Assembly: GCA_934630375.1 (NCBI GenBank)
Contig: CAKTVQ010000016.1
Coordinates: forward strand, 1-37,871
DNA length: 37,871 nucleotides
Reading direction: 5' to 3'
DNA from: an uncultured Collinsella sp.
Lineage (GTDB): Bacteria > Actinomycetota > Coriobacteriia > Coriobacteriales > Coriobacteriaceae
The first letter of the stretch is position 1. Each line of letters opens with the position of its first letter. The translations under genes were made by a program, and so were the position numbers. Below are positions 32,778 to 37,871 of this stretch, in pieces. A model generated the notes under the pieces. It ran no database searches and was not told the origin of the DNA. It saw nothing but the letters and a program-made list of their open reading frames with translations.

Positions 32778-34193
32778 ATGGCCGAGGTTTGGCGCTTTTT
32801 TGCGCATGAGGATGATTTTGCCGATCTGGACGAAGCCGGCGCGTGCGAGCGCCTGGGCTGCGTGCTGTCGTTTCCAACCATCTCGAGCATGGATGCCGAG
32901 GCGGTGGACTGGCAGCCGTTCGACGACCTGCGCGCGTATATGCAGCAGGCCTGGCCGCATGTATTTGCGACGGGTAAGGTCGAGCTTATCGACCATTCGC
33001 TATTGGTGACGCTTTCCGGCTCCGACCCTGCTCTCAAGCCCGTTATGCTCATGGGCCACATGGACGTGGTCCCCGTGGTGCCGGGTACCGAGGCCGACTG
33101 GACGCACGCCCCCTTTAGCGGGCACGTGGACGACACCTACATTTGGGGTCGCGGCGCGATCGACATGAAGGACCAGGTCGCAGGCATTCTCGAGGCCGTC
33201 GAGTATGCGCTGGCGCACGGTTGGGAGCATAAGCGCACCCTGCTGCTGGCTTTTGGCCAGGACGAGGAGACTACGCAGTGCGGCGCAGGCGCCATTGGCC
33301 GCGCGCTCGAGGAGCGCGGCATTGAGCTTGAGTACCTGATCGACGAGGGCGACTACCGTATCGTTTCGGCTGCCGAGTACGGCGCGGGCGAGGGCTGGCT
33401 TATGCATGCCGATCTCGCGGAGAAGGGCTACGCCGATATCGTGTTGAGTACGCGTAGCGAGGGCGGGCATTCGTCCAACCCCTACGGCGGCACGTCGCTC
33501 GAGGTGCTCAGCCGTGCCATCGCCGCAATCTGCGATATCGAGTGGCCGACGCGCGTGACCGATCTGCTTGCCGCGCAGCTTGTCGAGCTGGGGCTTTACA
33601 CGGCGGATGAGATTGCCGCCAACGGGGGCGCCATTGTCCGCGATTGCCTCGCCAGCAAGAAGCTCTATCCGCTCGTGACCACCACCTGTGCACCGACCCA
33701 AATCGAGGGCGGTAGCACCGGTGCTAACGTGATGCCGCAGGATATGTGGGCCAACATTAACTTCCGCATGCTCGAGGGCACGAGCGTGGCCGACGTTGTG
33801 GCGCGCTGCCGTGAGGCGGTTGCCGGGGCGGACCTTGCCGGTCGTGTCGAAGTGGAGCTGGGCCCCGGCAGCTCCGAACCCTCGCCGTCCCCGCGCATCG
33901 GTGGTCCCGGCCTCGAGGCGGTTCGCTCCATCGCCGCCCGCTATTTCCGCGATCCAAAGGGGACGGAGGAAAACGGATCATCCGAGCCGTTGGCGATTGT
34001 CCCCTCGACCGTGATCGGCGCGACCGACGCTGCCAACTACCAGCGCATTTGCTCCGAATGCATTCGTTTTTCGGCGTTTGTGGTCGACGATGACGAGTGC
34101 GACCGCGGCGTCCACGGCACCAACGAGCGCATCACCCGCCGTGCCTACCTCCAGGGTGTTCGCTTCCTCATCGCCCTGCTTCAAACGCTCTAG
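32778..34193 (+). CDS. M20 family metallopeptidase (dipeptidase / carboxypeptidase) with in-frame repeat
   Basis: The 471-residue zinc hydrolase carries the M20 marks: MGHMDVVP (metal His and Asp), WGRGAIDMKDQ (bridging Asp), GQDEE (general base Glu) and the dimerisation-domain segment SEGGHSSNPYGG. M20 enzymes cleave dipeptides, C-terminal residues or N-acyl amino acids. Its place 72 bp behind the amino-acid importer suggests peptide use. Residues 392-401 (DPKGTEENGS) are encoded by a 30-bp sequence (33951-33980) almost identical to an intergenic repeat at 16795; exactly ten codons were added in frame, between RYFR and SEPLAIVPS. ATG 32778 follows GAAAGGA closely. Confidence 0.88.
   Translation: MAEVWRFFAHEDDFADLDEAGACERLGCVLSFPTISSMDAEAVDWQPFDDLRAYMQQAWPHVFATGKVELIDHSLLVTLSGSDPALKPVMLMGHMDVVPVVPGTEADWTHAPFSGHVDDTYIWGRGAIDMKDQVAGILEAVEYALAHGWEHKRTLLLAFGQDEETTQCGAGAIGRALEERGIELEYLIDEGDYRIVSAAEYGAGEGWLMHADLAEKGYADIVLSTRSEGGHSSNPYGGTSLEVLSRAIAAICDIEWPTRVTDLLAAQLVELGLYTADEIAANGGAIVRDCLASKKLYPLVTTTCAPTQIEGGSTGANVMPQDMWANINFRMLEGTSVADVVARCREAVAGADLAGRVEVELGPGSSEPSPSPRIGGPGLEAVRSIAARYFRDPKGTEENGSSEPLAIVPSTVIGATDAANYQRICSECIRFSAFVVDDDECDRGVHGTNERITRRAYLQGVRFLIALLQTL
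33951..33980 (+). repeat. 30-bp repeat inside M20 peptidase gene
   Basis: 26 of 30 bases match the intergenic copy at 16795-16824, including the core GGGGACGGAGGAAAA and the inverted GATCC/GGATC ends. It keeps the reading frame. Confidence 0.72.
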
Positions 34194-34220
34194 AATGTGA
34201 CAAAGCGACGCTCCCTTTGT
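34194..34220. repeat. Truncated family B repeat
   Basis: AATGTGACAAAG...CTCCCTTTGT begins at the M20 stop codon, but the right arm breaks off where the next palindrome starts. Confidence 0.6.
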
Positions 34221-34276
34221 TAGCCGTTGGGGACGTTCTTAAACGACTAGCCGTTAAGGAACGTCCCCAACGGCTA
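34221..34276. repeat. Palindromic repeat family C
   Basis: TAGCCGTTGGGGACGTT (34221-34237) and AACGTCCCCAACGGCTA (34260-34276) are perfect complements around a 22-nt loop. It directly abuts the truncated family B copy. The rest of the gap to prfA (34277-34484) holds only weak promoter-like sequence and an 11-codon frame at 34372. Confidence 0.82.
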
Positions 34277-34484
34277 CGTCCACTCATTCCGTGCGGGTTA
34301 TATGCAGGTTTGCCTGCGCACGCTATCATGTATGGGTTAGACCGCAACTATGTACCCCGTACGCGAAGGGATGCGCATGTATCTGAAGATCGACATGTTC
34401 TAGCTGGACTTACCCCCGCAGTGGCGCCGTGCGCCCCATCAATTCTGCCGATTTTCACCTTCACGCATATAAAGGAGTCCCGTC

Positions 34485-35552
34485 ATGCGCGACAAGCTCG
34501 AAAAGATCATCAAGGCCTACGAGGAGCTCGAGAAGAAGCTTTCCGACCCGGCCGTCGCCTCCGATATCAAGGAGTTCACGCGTCTCAACAAGGAGTACGC
34601 GCACCAGTCCGACCTCATCGCCGCCTCGCGCGAGTACATCGGCGCGCTCGATGACATCGAGGCTGCCAAGGAAATGCTCCACGATACTACCGATGCCGAT
34701 GAGAAGGAGATGCTCCAGATGGACATCTCCGAAAACGAGGCCAAGCTTCCCCAGCTCGAGGAAGACATTAAGTACATGCTCATCCCGAGCGACCCCAACG
34801 ACGACAAGAACACCATCGTCGAGATTCGCTCCGCCGCCGGTGGCGACGAGGCGGCCATCTTTGCCGGCGATCTGTACAAGATGTATCAGCGCTTCTGCGA
34901 GTCGCGCGGCTGGAAGACCACCGTGCTCGACTCCAGCCCCAGCGAGGCCGGCGGCTTTAAGTCCATTGAGTTCAAGGTCGAGGGCGACCGCGTCTACTCC
35001 GTCATGAAGTTCGAGTCCGGCGTGCACCGCGTCCAGCGCGTCCCCAAGACCGAGTCCCAGGGCCGCATTCAGACCTCCACGGCTACCGTCGCCGTACTTC
35101 CCGAGGCCGAGGAAATCGACGTCCAGATCAACCAGTCCGACCTGCGCATCGACACCTACTGCGCCTCCGGCCCTGGCGGTCAGTGCGTTAACACCACCTA
35201 CTCCGCCGTGCGCATCACCCACCTGCCCACCAACACCGTGGTGCAGTCGCAGGAGCAGCGCTCCCAGATCCAGAACCGCGAGGTCTGCATGCAGATGCTG
35301 CGCGCTCGTCTGTACGAGATGGAGCTCGAGAAGCAGCAGGCGGAGCTCGGTGCCGAGCGCCAGAGCCAGATCGGCCACGGCAACCGTTCCGAGAAGATCC
35401 GTACCTACAACCAGCCCCAGGACCGCGTGACCGATCACCGCATCGGCTTCAACTCCACCTACAACGGCGTCCTCCTGGGCGACCAGCTCGGCACCGTGAT
35501 CGAGGCACTCGCCGCCGCCGAGCGAGCCGAGAAGCTGGCACAGGCCGTGTAG
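34485..35552 (+). CDS. prfA: Peptide chain release factor 1
   Basis: The 355-residue protein ends translation at UAA and UAG. The stop-codon tripeptide is PKT (187-189, PxT class of RF1, not the SPF of RF2). The GGQ loop that triggers hydrolysis is at 231-233 in SGPGGQCVNTTYSAVRITH; Cys follows GGQ where most RF1 proteins have His. The N-terminal coiled domain and the total length are normal. ATG 34485 follows AAAGGAG. In most genomes prmC, which methylates the GGQ glutamine, follows directly; here a structured repeat and a decayed gene lie between, a gap of 589 bp. Confidence 0.96.
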   Translation: MRDKLEKIIKAYEELEKKLSDPAVASDIKEFTRLNKEYAHQSDLIAASREYIGALDDIEAAKEMLHDTTDADEKEMLQMDISENEAKLPQLEEDIKYMLIPSDPNDDKNTIVEIRSAAGGDEAAIFAGDLYKMYQRFCESRGWKTTVLDSSPSEAGGFKSIEFKVEGDRVYSVMKFESGVHRVQRVPKTESQGRIQTSTATVAVLPEAEEIDVQINQSDLRIDTYCASGPGGQCVNTTYSAVRITHLPTNTVVQSQEQRSQIQNREVCMQMLRARLYEMELEKQQAELGAERQSQIGHGNRSEKIRTYNQPQDRVTDHRIGFNSTYNGVLLGDQLGTVIEALAAAERAEKLAQAV

Positions 35553-35717
35553 GTTCCGCCGTTCTACCGAACGGCGGACCAGCCGACGCTGCACGACGTC
35601 CAGAGCGACAATTTGTCATTCAAAAGGCAAGGCATGACCAGAAGGTCTATGCCCTGCCTTTTTCATGCCAACTTGTTCGCTCTGGACGTCGCTCGCTGGC
35701 ATTGCCAAAACAACGGC
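35551..35717. repeat. Structured ~165-bp repeat element (family F), copy 2
   Basis: It starts inside the prfA stop codon. Hairpin 1: CCGCCGTTC-TACC-GAACGGCGG (35557-35578). Conserved CGACGCTGC. Long stem: CGACGTCCAGAGCGA (35594-35608) with TCGCTCTGGACGTCG (35677-35691), perfect. Inner hairpin: AAAAGGCA-GGCAT...GGTCTATGCC, then TGCCTTTTT. The end block matches copy 1. Confidence 0.87.
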
Positions 35718-35828
35718 GTTTCCTTGGTTGTCAAATGACCCGTAGGGAGTCATTGTGGACATTGCCTTGATATTTTATTCAGTCGGCTGTTATGGCATTT
35801 GAGCTGCTTACCTGCTTAAGGTAATTGA

Positions 35829-36002
35829 CGGCATAAGTCCGCTATCGAAAATATTGCTCAAAATATCGTTCAAGAAGTCGCGGAGCGATTTTTGATGGGT
35901 CGTGCGTCAAGCGATGTGACAAGTTCTTGGTTAGATATTGGTCGGTTTTGGGGCAACCTTGCCAAAAGCTTGACGGATGCAGATTTAGACGTCGACGAAT
36001 GA
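35829..36002 (+). pseudogene. Possible 3' remnant of a lost gene
   Basis: An open frame of 57 codons without a credible start, ending TGA at 36000-36002, reads like a real protein tail: IENIAQNIVQEVAERFLMG, then SSWLDIGRFWGNLAKSLTDA, ending DLDVDE. I recognise no family. The surroundings (35718-36060) are clearly richer in A+T than the genome average. Upstream frames are broken by stops. On the minus strand an 87-codon frame (35842-36105) overlaps it but looks less protein-like. Confidence 0.35.
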
Positions 36003-36141
36003 ACACTCTAGGCAGGCTCCAAGCAAAATTCTGGGCTGATTCTCGATAATCGCCTTCAATCGTCCCTTGCCAAGCGCTGGCCTCGCTTACAATCTGCTCC
36101 GACATTCGCGCGCCGCCCGGCGCTTAAGAGGGGAGGGCCCC

Positions 36142-37401
36142 ATGGCAAACGAGATCTGGACCATCAAGCGTTGTCTCGAGTGGACCAAGGAGTACCTAGC
36201 CGAGCGCGGCGAGGAGCACCCCCGTCTTTCTGCCGAGTGGCTGCTGTGCGCGGCCACGGGCTTGGCGCGTATCGACTTATATATGCGCATGGACGAGACG
36301 CTTAACGCGGCCCAGCTCGAGACCATGCACGCGGCCGTCGTTCGTCGCGCCAAAGGCGAGCCGCTGCAGTACATCACCGGCAGCACGCAGTTCCGCATGA
36401 TCGACGTCGTGTGCGCCCCCGGTGTGCTCATTCCGCGCCCCGAGACCGAGATGCTCGTCGAGGAAGTCCTGAACTATCTGGATGCCGAGGTGCTGAGCCC
36501 TGAGGCCGCTGCCCGTCAGCGTGTTGAGCTGCCTTGGAACGATGAGGTCGAGCAGGCCCGCAAAGCCGAGGCGGCGCTGGCCGACGAACGCGCGACCGCC
36601 GAGCGCCGTGCTGCCAACCTGACGGCCGCCGATGAGGCGGCGCTAGGCGGCGACGTACTCGGCAGCCGCGCCTATGCCGAGGAGCTTGCCGATCGCGAGG
36701 CCGAGGAAGCCGCCGCGCAGGCGGCAGAAGCAGAGGCCATGGAAATCCCCGAGCCCGAGCTCGACGAATACGGCATCGCCATTGAGGGTAACGACCAACA
36801 GACGACTCCCGCGCAAGATGCCGCCGAGGCCAACGTACCTGCCCCAGCCGAGCCCCGCATCGCCCGCGTTCTCGAGGTCGGCTGCGGCACGGGCTGCATC
36901 TCGCTCTCGCTTGCCTGGGAGCGTCGCGGCCACGTTACCTGCACCGCCACCGATATCGAGCCGCGCGCCATCGACCTTGCTACCAAAAACCGCGATGCGC
37001 TTGGCCTCACGTCCGACGAGGTCGCCTTCAGCCTCACGAACCTGGTGAGCTCCATTCCCCGTGAAGAGTGGGGCACCTTTGACGTACTCGTCTCCAACCC
37101 GCCCTACATCCCCACCGATGTCATGCGCTCACTGCCGCACGAGGTCAAGGACTTTGAGCCCGATCTGGCGCTCGAGGGTGGCGCCGACGGCCTCGATATC
37201 TTCCGCCGCCTGCTCAACGCGGCGCCCTACATGTTGCGCGCCGGCGGCCTGTTTGCCTGCGAGCTCTACGAGGGCGCGCTCGACGCCGCGGCCGAGCTCT
37301 GTCGTCAAGCAGGCCTTTCGGACGTGCGTATCGTCCACGATCTCACCGATCGCCCCCGCATTGTCCGTGCCATCGTCACCGAGCCCAAGCAACGCCAGTA
37401 A
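36142..37401 (+). CDS. prmC: Peptide chain release factor N5-glutamine methyltransferase with large insertion
   Basis: The 419-residue protein methylates the GGQ glutamine of release factors. Family marks: N-terminal helical domain, LIPRPETE (96-103), SAM loop VLEVGCGTGCISLSLA (243-258), catalytic NPPY (319-322) in VSNPPYIPTDV, and EGGADGLDIFRRLL. Normal PrmC has about 280 residues. Here about 125 residues (115-240), very rich in Ala and Glu (coiled or disordered; DREAEEAAAQAAEAEAMEIP), separate PRPETE from the SAM loop. ATG 36142 follows GGGGAGG. The gene lies 589 bp behind prfA. Confidence 0.92.
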   Translation: MANEIWTIKRCLEWTKEYLAERGEEHPRLSAEWLLCAATGLARIDLYMRMDETLNAAQLETMHAAVVRRAKGEPLQYITGSTQFRMIDVVCAPGVLIPRPETEMLVEEVLNYLDAEVLSPEAAARQRVELPWNDEVEQARKAEAALADERATAERRAANLTAADEAALGGDVLGSRAYAEELADREAEEAAAQAAEAEAMEIPEPELDEYGIAIEGNDQQTTPAQDAAEANVPAPAEPRIARVLEVGCGTGCISLSLAWERRGHVTCTATDIEPRAIDLATKNRDALGLTSDEVAFSLTNLVSSIPREEWGTFDVLVSNPPYIPTDVMRSLPHEVKDFEPDLALEGGADGLDIFRRLLNAAPYMLRAGGLFACELYEGALDAAAELCRQAGLSDVRIVHDLTDRPRIVRAIVTEPKQRQ

Positions 37402-37415
37402 TATTTATTAACTGG

Positions 37416-37445
37416 TTAGCAAAAATTATAAAGTAGTTTATAATT
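37416..37445 (+). promoter_or_regulatory. hicAB promoter with overlapping palindromic operator
   Basis: TTAGCA (37416-37421), a 17-nt spacer and TATAAT (37439-37444) form a promoter with a perfect -10. A perfect palindrome, AATTATAAA (37424-37432) GTAG TTTATAATT (37437-37445), covers spacer and -10, which fits repression by the HicAB antitoxin or complex. Confidence 0.75.
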
Positions 37446-37469
37446 AGGACGGCTGAAAGAGGTCGGCCC

Positions 37470-37655
37470 ATGCAACCTCCTACCTTTCGGGAAATCATTG
37501 CCCTACTCAAGCACGATGGATTCGTGAAGGTCGTGCAAGTCGGTAGTCATGCTAAGTATGTTTCTGGTGACCGCGTTGTCACCGTGAACGGCTCTGGTGG
37601 TGATCGACCAAAGAAGGGCACGTGGGCAAGTATTCGTCGCCAAGCTGGATGGTAG
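37470..37655 (+). CDS. hicA: HicA-type toxin, mRNA interferase
   Basis: The 61-residue protein has the HicA double-stranded-RNA-binding-like fold: FREIIALLKHDGF, then VQVGSHAKYVS with the catalytic His of the G-S-H motif, VVTVNG, and KKGTWASIRRQAGW, matching the family end (GTLxSIxxQAG). HicA cleaves mRNA and stops growth until HicB neutralises it. ATG 37470 lies 24 bp after the promoter palindrome. The antitoxin gene follows after 11 bp, the usual order. Confidence 0.88.
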   Translation: MQPPTFREIIALLKHDGFVKVVQVGSHAKYVSGDRVVTVNGSGGDRPKKGTWASIRRQAGW

Positions 37656-37666
37656 TTGGAGGCAAA

Positions 37667-37871
37667 ATGAGGCAGCGATTTACCTATGACTGCGTTCTCA
37701 TAAAAGAAGACGATGGTTACTGCGCTAGCTTCCCGCAGATTCCCGGCGCCTTTGCCGATGGCGATACGCGCGAAGAAGCGATTGCCCATGCCAACGAGGC
37801 ACTGATGGCGTTTTTGGCCGACGACCTCAACAACGGTTTGACTCCGGCAGGGTACGAACGCTCGGCCGAGG
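37667..37871 (+). CDS. hicB: HicB-type antitoxin (3' end cut by window)
   Basis: The first 68 codons are present. MRQRFTYDCVLIKEDDGYCA, SFPQIPGAFADGDTREEAIA and HANEALMAFL are the HicB partial RNase-H-like fold that masks HicA. ATG 37667 follows GGAGG. The DNA-binding C-terminal domain that would bind the promoter palindrome lies beyond the window edge, so whether it is helix-turn-helix or ribbon-helix-helix is unseen. Confidence 0.88.
   Translation, partial: MRQRFTYDCVLIKEDDGYCASFPQIPGAFADGDTREEAIAHANEALMAFLADDLNNGLTPAGYERSAE

Noticed and set aside
34372..34404. Eleven-codon frame upstream of prfA as a leader peptide
   Set aside because: It has a modest ribosome site but no run of regulatory codons and no terminator/antiterminator pair; chance is sufficient.
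34485..35552. Cys after GGQ and PKT instead of PAT in release factor 1 as unusual decoding
   Set aside because: Proline and threonine of PxT and the GGQ itself are kept, and the middle residue varies in the family, so no altered stop-codon use is implied.

Overview
The window is chromosomal DNA from a high-GC anaerobic actinobacterium of the class Coriobacteriia, most likely Collinsella or a close relative. This rests on the strong third-position GC, the gene families present, and the many short palindromic repeats packed between genes. There is no tRNA, rRNA, CRISPR array, transposase or phage gene. Gene identities come from reading motifs and from remembered family sequences. No database search was run.

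Layout. 1-5.1 kb: the end of a KdpE-like response regulator, an RlmKL-type 23S rRNA methyltransferase whose first catalytic domain looks inactive, a HAD phosphatase and a small transaldolase. 5.1-7.3 kb: the RNA-binding protein Tex. 7.5-11.9 kb: a minus-strand SDR / MFS carrier / Gfo-Idh-MocA dehydrogenase unit, divergent from a LysR regulator. 12.3-16.6 kb: a MarR-controlled heterodimeric ABC exporter. 16.9-18.1 kb: a pyridoxamine kinase overlapping a small Cys-rich TIGR04076-like protein. 18.3-20 kb: a low-molecular-weight tyrosine phosphatase and an MFS exporter. 20.1-26 kb: a prenylated-flavin (prFMN) decarboxylase cluster. 26.2-29.5 kb: a DUF4143 ATPase of foreign character, a one-pass membrane protein and an aldose epimerase. 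29.8-34.2 kb: a polar amino-acid ABC importer and an M20 peptidase. 34.5-37.4 kb: prfA and prmC, separated by a structured repeat and a decayed gene. 37.4 kb to the end: a HicAB toxin-antitoxin pair.

The most interesting system is at 20.1-26.0 kb. A UbiD decarboxylase of the AroY/LpdC (protocatechuate/gallate) type and its UbiX flavin prenyltransferase sit with a DASS-type anion transporter and a MerR regulator. They lie next to a gene that fuses an LpdD-like prFMN chaperone domain to a complete type-1 isopentenyl-diphosphate isomerase. The isomerase makes DMAPP, the source of the prenyl group of prFMN, so one protein may join cofactor precursor supply to cofactor delivery. The fusion gene and the transporter gene share an almost identical 26-nt upstream motif, which suggests common control.

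The second theme is repeats. Several families of long, often perfect palindromes fill the gaps. One ~165-bp element occurs three times, and paired bases change together between copies, so its fold appears to be conserved. One 30-bp intergenic repeat has a near copy lying in frame inside the M20 peptidase gene.
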